Positions 35,616 to 47,654 are shown, numbered from the stretch's first letter. The stretch: DNA of 64,000 nt from Epiperipatus broadwayi (GCA_028023455.1 JAQFVV010000287.1:620001-684000); one strand, 5' to 3'. The notes: a model not told the origin generated them from the sequence alone. Program-made: numbers and translations.

Positions 35616-37712
35616 ATTAAACAGAAGCTAATTGATCCCTTACACATGCACCATCATCATCATCATCAACCATTATCAACCCACTGCAGGATGAAGGTCT
35701 CTCCAAGTTTAATCCATCTTCTCCGATCTTTAGCTTCTCTTCTCCACAACACCCCTGCACATTTTCTTATTTCATCCATCCATCTCACATGTGGTCTCTT
35801 TCTGGGTCTTTTACAATCTCTTGGAATCCAGTTTAAAATTTCAATTGTCCATCTATTATCATCTCTTCTAGCAATATGTCCAGCCCAACTCCATTTCAAT
35901 CTTTTAATTTTTTCAATAAGGTCAGTAACACCTGTTTGTTGTCTTACCCATACATTGCGTTTTTGATCTCTTCTTGTTACTCCCAACATACATCTCTCCA
36001 TACTCCTTTGAGTGGTCTGAAGTCTCTGTATTGCTCTTCTATTAAGTGTCCAAGTCTCAGATCCATAAGTAAGAACTGGTAAAACACATTTGTTAAAACC
36101 ATCCTTTTCAAACACATAGGCATATTTCCTTTTAGTATCAAGTTATTTCTACCAAAAGCACTCCAACCAAGTTTAATTCTATGATTAATTTCCTCCATTA
36201 TGTTTCCATCTGTATTAATAATCTGACCAAGGTATTTGTAACTGTTAACTTCTTCTAATTCTTCATAATCAATCTTTATTTTCATATTTTGAGCAAATCG
36301 ATTAAACATTACTTTAGTCTTTTTAACATTTATCTTTAGTCCTACTTTTCTACTTTCATCTGCTAACTCCTGCAACATTTCCTGCAGCTCTGAAGATTAT
36401 TTGCAAAAACAACTACATCATCTGTGAAATCTAAATGACTTAAATACTCTCCATTTACTTTCACTCCTTTAATTTCCCATTTTAATCCACAAAATATTCT
36501 TGCAGCACTGCTGTAAAAAGTTTTGGAGATATGGAGTCACCTTGTCTTACACCTTTCTCAATGTTGATTTTTCCAGTATCATTATGTAATCTAATTGTTG
36601 CTGTTGCATTTTTATAAATATTCTTTAAAATATGACAATATCCTGGATCTATACCTTGATGATCCAATGCTTTAATCACTGAAGAAATGTGTATAGAATC
36701 GAATGCCTTTTCATAATCTACAAATCCAAAACATAATGACAACTCATATTCGTTTGTCCTTTCTATGACTTCTCTCAATACCTGGATATGATCTATTGTA
36801 CTAAAACCACTTTTAAATCCAGCTTGTTCTCTTGGTTGGTGGAAATCCAAAGTTCTCTGCAGACGAGTTGTAATTATCTTGGTAAAAATTTTATATAAAA
36901 CTGATACTGATAGGTCTGTAATTTCTAATATCTTCTTTATCACCTTTTTTAAATATTAATATTATTACTGCATTCTTCCAATCTTCCGGTACATCTTTAT
37001 CATTTAGACATTTGGTATATAACTTTGCTAAAATTGTTTCTATTTCTTCACCTGCTTCTTTTAATATATCAATTATAATTCCATCATTTCCTGGAGCCTT
37101 TCCTTTCTTCATACACTTAATTGCATGTCTCACTTCTTCATTTAAAATTCTGGGCAATTCGGAAGATGTAATAGATATAGGAGGTACTTGTTCTTTATTA
37201 CTATATAATTCTTGATAAAAATCTTCTATCAATTTCATGATGTCATCTCTCTTTTTAGTAATAATTCCATCTTTTTTTCTTATTGCAGATATAAATTTCC
37301 TACCAATGAAAATGTTGTTTAACATTTTTGAGACTTTTATTTTCTTCTACAGCTTTCCTTGCTATTTCACAGTTATACTTTCTTATATCATTTTCAACTC
37401 TTTTCCGCACCATTTTACAAAATTCGAGATATTCAATTCTTTTTAATGCATCATTTTTGTATATCTTCATATTCCTTCTTTTCTTCATAAATTCTCTAGT
37501 CTCAGTAAAAATTTTATTAGTCAATTGCTGCTTTTTTCTACCAGCTATGTTTGTTGCAGTTTTTAAAAGTGTATCAGTTATTTTCATATTAATTTCATTC
37601 AAATCTGAATCATGTTCAAAATCTCTAAAATTGAAACCTATTTGTAAGTTCTAATTTAAATTCATTAGAATGTTTCTGAAGATTAGGAATATCAACTGTA
37701 AATATTGTTTTT
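35616..37712 (-). pseudogene. RTE-like LINE, 5'-truncated, frameshifted
   Basis: The best preserved retrotransposon here, read on the minus strand. The linker region holds [20 protein letters not shown] and NYRPISI (36891-37325). RT palm follows with EQAGFKSGFSTIDHI, FVDYEKAFDS and KGVRQGDSISPKLF (36482-36943). The catalytic box is FTDD (36417-36428); FADD or YADD is usual. The thumb has GLKINVKKTKVMFN and YKYLGQIINTDG (35977-36378). The C-terminus has LTYGSETWTLNRRAIQRLQ and RLKWSWAGHIARRDDNRW (35666-36115), ending at a TGA merged with a (GAT)n tail. This tail block and the AGHIARR..DNRW signature are typical of RTE-type elements. No endonuclease remains, and at least four frame changes split the ORF. 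The 5' junction near 37712 abuts another repeat. Confidence 0.9.
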
Positions 37713-38200
37713 GTTGAATACGAGGAAACTCTCGATCCAAGGCATAAGATAGATTTTGAAAAGATAAGAGAAGTCATCTTATCTTTGTATCTAAAGTCAG
37801 TTATATAGGCTAATCTTAAGTATCTTAGAAAGAGTGTGAATGTATTATATTATTAACTTTAATTCAATTTTTTATTATATGTTTTAACATTTGTGAAAAT
37901 TTTATCATTTACTGTGTTATGAGACATTAGAATATAATTGAATAAAAGATTTTCTAGTACGGCTTCAAACTGTAATTTTAAACAGAAGATAATCAACTCT
38001 TTACACATGCACTGTACGATTATATTAAATCACATTTTTATTAAATGTGAGGAAATTCTTGATCCAGGGCACAAGATAGAGACTTTGAAAAGATAAAAGT
38101 GGTCATCCTATCTTTATGCCTAAAATTCAAATTACAGTTTGAAACTGTGCTAGTAAATCTATTAGTCAATCACATTAATTCTAACATTTCTCAGTATTAA
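37713..38200 (-). repeat. dispersed repeat sharing the RTE tail
   Basis: Two related units (37713-38012 and about 38045-38180) share 'gag(g)aaa..ct(c/t)gatcca(a/g)ggca', 'ttgaaaagataa', 'tcatc(c/t)tatctttat' and 'aaactgt'. On the minus strand the unit end (37977-38012) reads gtgcatgtgtaaagagttga...cttctgttta. This closely resembles the 3' end of the RTE-like LINE at 35616-35652 (gtgcatgtgtaagggatcaa...cttctgttta). A further inverted copy lies at 38755-38945. It is plausibly a non-autonomous partner that uses the RTE tail. Confidence 0.55.
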
Positions 38201-38282
38201 CACATAGTAAATGTTAAAATTCCACGAGTGTTAATACATGTAATAAAGAAAATGAAACTAAAGTAAATAATATAATATATTA

Positions 38283-38639
38283 AAACAGGCAAAACTCACT
38301 ATACATATTGCCACACCCAGCAAGCTAGAGTAATCAATGGATGCCAGAAGGCTTGTGCATAAAATCCCCATCTAGTGCCTACTCATCCAATATCCCCAGA
38401 TTAGTTTCTGGCTTGTGGCCTTCATCAGTGAGAGCACAGCACCTAGATCTTAGGATCTATTGCAACCCTCCAGCAGCCACCTTTTATCTCCATTTAACTA
38501 CAAAACTATGAGTCCTTCTGGCATCCATTGATTACTCTAGCTTGCTGTGTGTGGCAATACGTATAGTGAGTTTTGTCTGTTTTAACAACAGTTATACACA
38601 AGCGTAAGAGGTGGTGGTCATGTGATGTTTATTGGCTTA
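38283..38639. mobile_element. F element g (hammerhead), 14-bp TSD
   Basis: Starts aaacaggcaaaactcacta and ends gtcatgtgatgtttattggc; the inner part matches copy a (cacctagatcttaggatcta, aaccctccagcag). The word aatataatatatta flanks it at 38269-38282 and 38640-38653. The hammerhead-like segment is on the minus strand (38393-38434): core CUGAUGA intact, A-GGC loop GCC-A, GAAAC, UA, AUC (GUC in copy a), UGGGGA. Confidence 0.8.
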
Positions 38640-38670
38640 AATATAATATATTAATGATACCTTTCCTAGA

Positions 38671-38757
38671 TACTTAAGGTTGACCTATATAATTGAATTT
38701 AGGTACAAAAGTAATACTTAAGGTTGACCTATATAATTCAATTTAGGTACAAAGGTA
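38671..38757 (+). repeat. two tandem 43-bp units
   Basis: The unit cttaaggttgacctatataa(t)...atttaggtacaaa occurs twice back to back, differing at about two positions. Confidence 0.85.
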
Positions 38758-39589
38758 AGACAAACATTCTTATCTTTTCAAAGTCTCTCTCTATCTTGTG
38801 CCTTGGATCAAAAGTTTCCTCACATTCAACAAAAATACTGATTTAATATAATAGTACATGAGTAAAGAGTTGATTATATTCTCTTGAAAATTACAGTTTG
38901 AAACTGCACTAGTAAATCTATTAGTCAATTACATTTAAAAAAAAAATTGTAAATAACTATTTAATTTTATGCTTTGTTTATCAAACTATTTTTTTGGGGG
39001 AGGGGGGAGTATGCTGTACTCTAGTAGTTTGTAATTAGCCAATAACTAGTATTAATAATTTGTAAAAGTGAAAAAAGGAACATTTTTCAAATGATTAAGT
39101 TTATTAATTTACTTGGTATGATAAAAAGTAAAAATGTTAACCTGTTTGTCATTTTGATCGCACAATACGATTTTGAATTTTCAAATTTACAATATCCGGT
39201 TTCAGTTTAAAATTGTGGGAGAACTACATGGTCTGCACATGTGCTTTTTAATTATCTTCGGATCCATTTTTTTTTCTAGTTTCAGAAAATGTAAGTTTTA
39301 TTTTTCTACAATAAAAATTAAAAATTTTATGATAATTTTTGTAATCAACTAAATTGAATTTTTCAGTTTTTTCATTTTTAAGGGAATTGTGTTTACCCTG
39401 AAATTTCAAGATTTTAGTGATCTTCCCAGTCTGTGTTATGAGTGAACATTATTGGGTGAAGCTTTCCACTAATAAATATTTAATTTTATATATTTTTTAA
39501 TTATTATTTGAATTTATATTTGCTAAAAAAATATACGAAAAAATTATTATTATATACACTGATCAAAAATAGGCTCATGATTGTGTAAA

Positions 39590-40290
39590 TTTATATCGTA
39601 AATTATCTGCATTTTTTAGCATGGTAGTGGGCCTTGCCTCCAGATATCCTGTATATGAATTAGATATCTGGAGGTCTGATATAAGACAAAGACTATTTTG
39701 CAATTATTATGACCCAATTTAGATTTTTTCTATCATGTCTTGTCTGCATTTTAATAATAATAAAAATATACCAAATGCTAAAAGTAAAGATTTTGACAAA
39801 GTATATAAACTTATGACAATTATAGACTACTGCAATGTAAATTTCAAAGTTGCATATCAAATACAAAGAGAGATGGCAGTTGATGAAGCTATTACTAAAT
39901 TTACTGGTCATAGTAGCATGAAGCAATATGAGCCCTCAAAACCGATAAAGTAAGGATTCAAATGGTGGATGTGTGCATATAGCCATAATGGATGTGTTCC
40001 ATAGGGAGTTGTATATACGCAAAGATACAACTTCAGATGCTGGCCAATGTCTGGGTACTCTAGCTATTTATCACAGTGAAAGTGTGATATGTGACCCATC
40101 TTAAACATCACAACACTTTTGCAGGAGTGTCAACTAGCATGCCAGTTCCCAAGATCTCCCCATGTAGATGCTCATCAGTAGCTTTAATCAGTATGTTTTA
40201 TTTGCATTTGATTGTAGTATTAGTACTTGTGATTTTTGACCCATGTGGCCACCAGAGAGGTCAACCACAGAAATGCTGACAGGTAGGATA
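39590..40290 (+). pseudogene. piggyBac transposase fragment
   Basis: An open stretch at 39735-39953 encodes SCLHFNNNKN, FDKVYKLMTIIDYCNVNF and MAVDEAITKFTGHSSMKQY, then EPSKPIK. This matches the piggyBac catalytic region (D.LYKIRPLLD.LN..F, LS.DE.M..FKGR..KQY.P.KPIK) and includes one catalytic acidic residue. After a frameshift the next strand continues with WWMCAYSHNGCVP, equivalent to the GFK.W...D..GY segment. Later sequence decays. Terminal repeats and TTAA target sites were not identified. Non-functional. Confidence 0.75.
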
Positions 40291-40512
40291 ATACTACATT
40301 GCACTGACTCTAAATGACTAATGTACCTCAAGTTTAATTCTATAATGAATTTAATATTTCGTTCACTTTTTATTTTGTTTGATTATTTTATTTTATATAT
40401 AGTGACTATTTTAGTAGTAATTTTTAATAAATTACAAACTTTATTGAAGTTTTTTATTATAATATTCAAATTATACTAATTATTGATCAATATTAACTAC
40501 TTGTTATTACAG

Positions 40513-40627
40513 ATGACATATTCATTGCAAAACCCTGTAAGGAAAAACATTTTGAAGGGTTACTAGGAAAAATGAAAGGTACTAATATCTTTATTCTACT
40601 AAGTGTACAAGTGATGGATTACCTTAG
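40513..40627 (+). CDS. possible 115-nt internal exon
   Basis: Good acceptor (ttgttattacag) and donor (ttag/gtaagtg) bound 115 nt with exactly one open frame. It encodes DIFIAKPCKEKHFEGLLGKM followed by KGTNIFILLSVQVMDYL, entering with two bases and leaving with two. The peptide is not recognised and is not part of a piggyBac protein. An open frame of this length is somewhat unlikely by chance in such AT-rich DNA, but only somewhat. It does not fit in phase with the start exon at 40933. Confidence 0.3.
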
Positions 40628-40932
40628 GTAAGTGCTGTTATATATAAATTTATTAGAAATTTAATGATGAATGCAAATAATTTACTAACAAAAGTATAGT
40701 TTTAAAATTTATGCATGAAAATTTAGAATTTATAAAATAATATGAAAATAATTATTAGAAATATTTATTCTTTTTTTTATTACTTTGAATATCAATGGCT
40801 ATATTTTTTTCTACTTAATTGCATTCTTTGGTGTTTTATGTTTCAAACAATATATATTATGTCATTTTTAAATAAGATAAACTTAAGTTATTATAAAATT
40901 TGTGTCTTAACATAATTTTTTAAATATTCAAT

Positions 40933-41022
40933 ATGGCTGCTTCGCCAGCGAAATTTAAAATAGAAAACCAGAATATAGGCTCCAATCGGAATTCTTTTCA
41001 TCCTACTCTAGAGCCATCTACT
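40933..41022 (+). CDS. candidate first coding exon of a small unknown protein
   Basis: ATG in the context caatATGG opens a frame MAASPAKFKIENQNIGSNRN ... HPTLEPST that reaches a gtgagt donor in phase 0. An in-frame TAA lies 12 nt upstream (40921-40923), so this ATG is the likely start. The segment is far richer in G and C than its flanks and has ordinary coding codon use. It is the right phase to join the terminal exon at 49428, giving about 81 residues if nothing lies between. An F element remnant begins at or just before the donor, so the donor may derive from that insertion. The product is not recognised. Confidence 0.45.
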
Positions 41023-41125
41023 GTGAGTTTTGGTAATCAGTGGATGCCAGATGATATAGTGCTATAATATTCCCATTACCAGACTTGTTTCTGATTTTTG
41101 CCTTTGTCAGTGAGAATTACAATTC
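41018..41125. mobile_element. F element h, decayed (hammerhead)
   Basis: Only gtaatcagtggatgccag and the ribozyme region are recognisable. On the minus strand (41077-41114) it reads CUCA, CUGACAA, AGGC loop, GAAAC, AA, GUC, UGGUAA. Most of the element is gone. Confidence 0.55.
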
Positions 41126-41989
41126 AAACCTCTAATGCATTTATGTATATATTAAAGAAGGGGGAAGGGGGGTGGTAGTATATGGAAAAATATATAATAC
41201 AATATAATCAATATTTTTATTATGTAATTAAAATGTAATTATTGTTATTATTATTAGCATATTTTGCATTAAATTTAAAATTACATGTAAATATACAAAA
41301 TTTTATAATAATTGTTTTTTACATAAAATCCCAATGAAAGCTTACTAGGAGAAGAATAACATTTATATTTGTGTAAATATATTTTGACATGAATGTAATG
41401 AATGTATTTATTTTAATAAATAGTTTTATTAATAATAAATATTTTAATAACAGCATCAGATATCTTTCCAAAAAGATAACTGAAAAAATTTGGGCAAGCA
41501 TTGGCATATCATCATATAAATAATGGGATGTCAAAATAGGTTTTATTTTATTAAAGAAGAAATTTATATATATATGAAGATCTATATTTTAAAATTTATA
41601 TGTAAATAATTATTGTAAAAATGTATATAATTGTTTTTTGTTAATAAAGATTTTACTTTTAAAAAAATCATACGACATTGTCAATAAAACATAGAATTAT
41701 AAACTATAAAGTTTATAATGGTTTAAATGTTATCATTGGTCATCCATTGAAAGACTCGAATATAATTAAAAAATGATTATATGCAAAAGAAATTGAGCAT
41801 GAGAATTCTGAATCTAATGCAGGCATGCAGATAAAGTTTAAACTATTACATGCAAACAAAACCATTTAATATTAATGTTAATGGCTTTAACTGTTTGTGA
41901 AATAAAAGCAACAATTGTAATGACATCTTTTATTTCTTAAACATGATAGGATTTATAACTTTATCTTTCTTATTGCATTGCCAAATCCA
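41126..41989. other. AT-rich spacer
   Basis: A G-rich run (41157-41172) is the only notable feature. If the exons at 40933 and 49428 belong together, this and the following 7 kb are intron. Confidence 0.4.
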
Positions 41990-42235
41990 TATAATATTAA
42001 TATCATTTTAGTTCTTTATTACTTTTTACAATGATTTTTACAACCCACTATGATGATTTTGATTGCCCAGAAATCTTCTTCAAAATTTCTACTTATATTT
42101 TCAAGATAAGATTTGCAAATATAAGTAGAAGTTCTGAAGAAGATTGCTGGGGTAATCGAAACCGTCCATAGTGAGTTGTAAAAAGCATTATAAGAATAAT
42201 AAAGATATTAAAATGATATTAATATTATGATGGGA
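41990..42235. repeat. fold-back element with CUGAAGA...GAAAC word
   Basis: Arms of about 115 bp (41990-42105 and 42116-42235) are inverted copies (aatattaatatcatttta, ttacaacccactatg, cttctacttata). In the right arm 42134-42165 reads CUGAAGA, A-GAUU loop AAUC, GAAAC, C, GUC. The same design (extra A before stem II) occurs in the fold-back at 11455. Confidence 0.7.
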
Positions 42236-43964
42236 TTTAGTATCAACAAAGAGAGTTTAAAAATTAAATTCATGGTCAAGATGACTATACCATATTATAC
42301 AAATCAGTGTTCTATAAAAATACTATTCTTACTAGAATATTTTAATTTATTACAGATATTGGTAATTTTTAAATAATATTATTCATGTAGATAAAATAAA
42401 GATTTGAAAGGAAAGTCAATTACAACTAACTATCTGAATTTGTTTTAATAAAAATTTTATAAAAAAGAATAAATCCAAAAATAAATAAAAGTAAACGTTG
42501 CATAAAGTAAAATTTAAAACACACTATAGGTATATTTTTATTAACAAAATAGATATATTCCAACACTTTATTTCATTAATTGAAATTTTGTTACTGAAAA
42601 CAGAAATGAAATAGGAAAAATATAGATATATGTCTGGTAAAAATAGTTTTTTCTCAAAATATATATTTATTTTTAAAATGTATATTATTATAAAATAAAA
42701 TAAAAAATCAAGACAAATAACAAATAAACAAAAAACAAAACATCAAACTTATTAAAAATAATAAAACTATCTATTCCTACATTTTAAAAAAATTTCTGGG
42801 ATGTTTTAATCAATAGGCCACCAAATATAAATCATCGTGATTTTAAAAACTACCAAATAATAATATTTTTTTAAAAAACTTCAATGTGTTATTTTTAAAA
42901 ACTGATCATTTTAAACACTCTTAAAATTAAAAAGAGAAGGATAAATAAATATTAATTCATCATCTGAAGAATCAGGACATAGTATAGACCACATCACATT
43001 TCATATTTTTGGGTTTTTATATCAGTGCTTTCAGATTCAAATAGCCAACACAGATTAATACGACTTTTACGCTCGTAGTTATCAACATTAGATATATTAG
43101 CCAAAAACTAATGATAGAATTGATCTTAAAAAAATAACAAATGAATATCTTTGAATTGATATTTTCTACACAAATGTATAGTTTACTCCTAATAAAATGA
43201 TAAACCCTAGCTGACTACCTGGGGGTGGGGGGAGTTACTTGCTTGTAATCTGAACAATTTTCAGGGATCACCTGAATCAATTCAAGTCCCACGTGATTAG
43301 TATAGCAGACAGGTGAGTTACTTTGCATGAACTTTTTATAAACTTTTGGGCAATAAGCTATTTGATTTTTTTAACGTAACTTGATAAAGATGAAAATTAA
43401 AACTTTTAAAACAATTTCACTTAAAAGTTCATTAATGAATAAACCGACCTACATTATTTTGCATAAAAGTTTCCAAAATACATATTAATAACCCATTACA
43501 AACTATATCACATAAACAAAACTGAAATTTTGAAATTAAGCATTAAAAATCAAATCAAATTTCCGGAGTGAAATGTTTTGATAGAAATCATTTTTTGCTA
43601 CAATAAACAAACCATTTGTCAGTCTGACATTCTTAATTTGTCGTTTGGTTCATCTTTCACTTTTTTTTAAACGAATATTAAACGATTAAATTACTGAATC
43701 TAATAAACCATAGCCAACAATTAATGTCAGTTTTAATTTATTCTACTTTCTCAGGGTATGATGTAATACTGAAAGTTATCCACATACTTATTCACAAAGT
43801 TTCGAAAACATGTGGTCTTTATTTTAAGCTCAAAAAAATTTGACACTTGTATTAAATATAAACACACTTGTATAAATGCATATATAAACAAATATTTCGA
43901 GTTCGTGCGTGTGAACGTATTTGCTTGTTGTGAATGTGGTATTATAGAGGTCACTAGTATAAAA

Positions 43965-44190
43965 TCACACTTTCATTGGATTGGACTTATAAAACGAATG
44001 AACAAAACAAGACTTCTACGAAATCACTTTCTGGTAAACTTGAACATGGGAGAGGTCGGCCTCATCTACAATACTATGATTATCTCAAAGCCGGTGTTAA
44101 TTGTTTCTATTGAGAAGATATGGCAGAGAAGTAAACAGATAAATGGAGCAGCAGATATTATATGTGGATGTATTTATGTTTTGTAGATTG
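43965..44190 (+). pseudogene. LINE C-terminal remnant
   Basis: Plus-strand frames give HWIGLIKRMNKTRL, then in another frame GKLEHGRGRPHLQYYDYLKA, and CGCIYVL near the end. This is the pattern LRW.GH..RM..TRLP...L.G.L..G.R.RG.P...Y.D.LK...C..C of LINE ORF2 tails. It sits alone in AT-rich DNA and is probably the same family as 59630-59905. Confidence 0.6.
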
Positions 44191-44464
44191 GTTGTGCATT
44201 CATACAAAACTCATTTCTAGAGCAATTTTCTTTCTCTTTTTTTAAAAAATTAGGATAGCCATACTCATTTATGAGTGACTTCATTAGTATTATTGTTAAC
44301 ATTAGTTTTAACTGAATCTTAATAACCAGCTTCTCTACAACATCTTTGAATGACTTTTAACACTCAGTGTGATCAAGTTGAAACTTTGCTAAAACGCTGA
44401 TATTAACAAAAAATAAATGTATGCACGATCAAATCTGGAATGTATGTTTACATTTTTTTACTTA

Positions 44465-44810
44465 CTGTAATTAGAAGGAGCTTGAACTCAGGCTTTCAAG
44501 CTCTTTACAACTACACATGACGCCATACATGTGAAAAAAAAAATCTCCAATAAACATATTTCATGTTGAACCAGCACCCATTACTTGGTCCAGATCACCA
44601 TCTGCCATACATCTGATTTATGCTGAACCAGTACTCATTAGTTGGCCCAGATCATGTAATGAGTGCTGATTCAGCACTAAATACTTTTATTGGAGACCAT
44701 TTATCTTTTTCACATGTATCAGTTGTATAAGATAGAGTGGATAGCTGTAAAGTGCTTGAAAGTCTGCGTTCAAATCCCTTCTAATTACCCTACGTTTAGT
44801 ATAAATAATA
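44465..44810. mobile_element. cluster of H-related elements with tRNA-like parts
   Basis: Three pieces. 44465-44602 (minus): head GAUCUGGACCAA, GUAAUGG, GUGCU-GGUUC-AACAU, GAAAU, then a tRNA-like body ending agcttgaaagcctgagttca. 44610-44660 (minus): head only, CUAAUGA. 44655-44810 (plus): head GUAAUGA, GUGCU-GAUUC-AGCAC, then tRNA-like 'agatagagtggatagctgt', 'cttgaaagtctgcgttcaaa'. The A- and B-box resemblance suggests a SINE whose body derives from a tRNA. Confidence 0.6.
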
Positions 44811-45014
44811 TACATGTATTGACATTTTGTTGCTTCTAATTATAGCAGCTATATGGTAATATGTGAGAAAGCATCCATTCTGATGGTAAAAAATCTAAGA
44901 TATTGGAGAAGTCTATTTTTTTTAATAATCACTTTTTTACTTATACCATCATGATTTTGTATTTTTTACAGTTATTTTTACAACTAACATATTCACTTTA
45001 ATTTCAAACACATA

Positions 45015-45906
45015 CGAAGTGGAACCCAAAAGTAACCAGAATATTATAATAAAAAATTATCTATTTATTTTTAAGTGTTATAAATTTAATCTCTTTCAAA
45101 TTAGTATCCATTTGATGCAGTGCACTGGTCCACGTGTATTTTCATTTTTCAAAGTAGTCTGGAAATACTTGCAAAGTGATGCCTTTTAACACTTGCGTCA
45201 TTTTTTTTTTCACCACTTCTAAATCTGAAAAAAAAATTTTTTGAGGCATTTTTTCATCCCAGAGAATAAAAACAAAATTGTGATTGAGCTCATATGGCTA
45301 ATAGATAAGCTAGATCATGCTGAATTTAATTAACACTCTAGGTTTTGAGAGATGACATTCTGTCAGGGTGAAGTTTGCACTCTCTCTTTGCCACATACGG
45401 AATGTTTACATTTTATCACATCACGTAAATGTTTTAGAACTTGCAGATAAAGTGTCTGACCATTACAAACTAAATTTGAGAGCAAAATACTATTTGCATT
45501 AAAAAACAATCAGCCTCATTTTGACTTTGAACTTCACTTGCCATGCTTTTTAGAGGTGTGATAAATTTAGCATTTCAAAACCATTCATAAACTTGTGTTT
45601 CCTGAGATCAACTTGCTTGTATTTTGTTTTAAGCATTACAACTGTTTTCCCTGCTATTCCCTGTAAACGAAAACAGAATTTCACATTGTTCACACTTTTC
45701 AGTCAATATAAAAATCTCCAAATATATATACAAAATGCACTTTATAAAAAAAATGAGTTACATGGTACCACATGTTCACATGGAGATGTCATTTGGCAGA
45801 TGGATGCAAATAGATTTCTGCAATAAGTATATAATAGCAGAAGCATATACTACAACAGATCAACAAATTAGAAAATGATTCCAGTTATTTTTGGGTCCTG
45901 CCCTCA
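45015..45906 (-). pseudogene. mariner transposon relic with terminal repeats
   Basis: Inverted ends are cgaagtggaacccaaaagta (45015, next to TA) and, at 45876-45906, the reverse of gcaggacccaaaaataactg. Minus-strand frames recover mariner transposase pieces in order: TQVYEWF (N-terminal helix-turn-helix, near 45600), GQTLYLQVLKHLRDVIK (near 45430-45490), a decayed HDNA and SPDL region, then MTQVLKGITLQVFPDYFEKW and YTWTSALHQMD (near 45110-45200). Stops and frameshifts are many and the element is shorter than the 1.3 kb usual for the family, so parts are deleted. Confidence 0.75.
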
Positions 45907-46624
45907 CAGACAATGCTGATGTCTCTATAGAGCATTCAACCAATAAAACATCATCAACAGTTAAAATCTTTTTCGATGTCTATATCCATATGTTTGAAAT
46001 AAAAAAAAGTGTTAATTGTAAAAAAAGTATTTTTTTTCCCCACAAATAGTACAAATCTTCGAGAACTTTTAGGTCAATTAATTTTTCTGGTTTTTCCAAC
46101 AAGATTCATTCTAAGCCCAAAAAACTGGTATGTTTCATACTGCAATGGCTATTTAAATTAGTTTTAAAAAAGGACGCAAAACAATATTGCTTTGTCAATT
46201 TAAAATAAAAAATGAAGAAATTATTATCATTTATAAGCAATTGACATGATTGTGATAAATATTAAAAATCCCATATCTTTTTATTACTGAGAGTTATTAC
46301 TCTAAAATTAAATGTAAAATTGTTAAATTTTGATTTACAAGTGTCAAACTCATTTCATCCACAACTTTGTCACTATTCACTTCAGATAAGTACAGAAATG
46401 ATTATCATTAATCATTTACTAAACTAGAGATTATATCTAACCCAGATATATTTATATATCAGTTAAAGATTATTATCTCTGTTTTTTTAACTAAACACAC
46501 ACACATATAGTTATTCACATTTCTGTTTCACATGAGTAATATCTTTATAAGTATATCAAATAAGCTCCAGATTTTGACATATTCTTTTAAAATCATTTAA
46601 ATAAAGATACAATAAAAGACAAAT

Positions 46625-46675
46625 GACTTTCTTCAGTGCTGGACCAGCACTCATCAGTTGGTCCAGGTCACCTTT
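46625..46675 (-). ncRNA. isolated H hammerhead-like head
   Basis: Minus strand: GACCU GGA CCAA, CUGAUGA (46651-46657), GUGCU-GGUCC-AGCAC, UGAAGA. Stem II is fully Watson-Crick here (G-C closing pair) where other copies have a G-U wobble, but the GAAA block is damaged. No element body follows. Confidence 0.5.
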
Positions 46676-46679
46676 TAAA

Positions 46680-47650
46680 ATCATTTAAATAAAGAATGTG
46701 CGAGTTTATTTCATATATTTATAAAATATAAAAATATATGAAGATTCTGATCAATTATTATTTCAAAATTATTTTTTTAGAAATGAAAATTATTGCATTA
46801 TTATTATTTTCATAAAAATTGAAAAGTTAGTTGTGAAAATAATTATCAATATGAATACACACATGTGTGGCATATAAATTGCTCACATATGCTGTTAGTA
46901 ATATATATTTGTATTTTCAAACTATAAATTATAATTTATCAACATTATTTTTAATAAATATTTAAAAACAAATTATTACATAACCTAATATTCATTTTAT
47001 TTTTAGTGAAAAAATGATATATCTAACATTTTGAGGTGAGTTTTGGTATGAAAAATGGCAAAAGATATAAACGTTTATGAGTTTATGGCAATTATGTATT
47101 TCTGTAAAAAAAATTTTTTTTTACATTTTTCATTATCATAAGTTAATTTGGTTCTTTATAAGATATGAAAATTTATAAAGACTGTACTAAATTATTATTT
47201 AAAAATTATTTTCAAAAAGATAAAATCAATACATAACTATTATCTTCAAAACCAAAATAAAAAATTGATTGGAAGTTTGGGCAAGCAATTACCCATTAAA
47301 GGGTGTGTACATGTTTTTGGAAATACTTTACAGTATTTTTTAAATAATAATAAAAAACAAATATTAGTATTTTCATGTTTGTTCTTTCAATAATATTGTC
47401 ATTCCAGATTATTTTGTTAATAAGGAATTAGCTCACAACATATATGCAAAATTTAAGCTTTTATATTATTGAAATTGATCTGTATTATTAAGTGAAATAA
47501 GTAATTCATAATTCTGACATTTTGCAAGTGTCTCATGATATTTTTAAGTAAAAAACAACACATCTTGATAATTTTATTCAAAGAAAATTTAAGAAACTAA
47601 CACTAAAATATATAACTATATACAAAAGTGGTAGCAAATCCAAAATAAAG
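46680..47650. other. AT-rich spacer
   Basis: Nothing is supported. A 29-nt stretch at 47007-47035 has fine splice borders but stops in every frame. Confidence 0.45.
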
Positions 47651-47654
47651 AGTT

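Noticed and set aside
35646-35966. Plus-strand frame starting with a run of histidines
   Set aside because: It is the antisense of the RTE-like LINE C-terminus; the histidines come from the (GAT)n tail read in reverse.
47007-47035. 29-nt segment with good acceptor and a perfect gtgagt donor
   Set aside because: All three frames contain a stop, so it cannot be an internal coding exon. Splice-like words are common by chance in AT-rich DNA.
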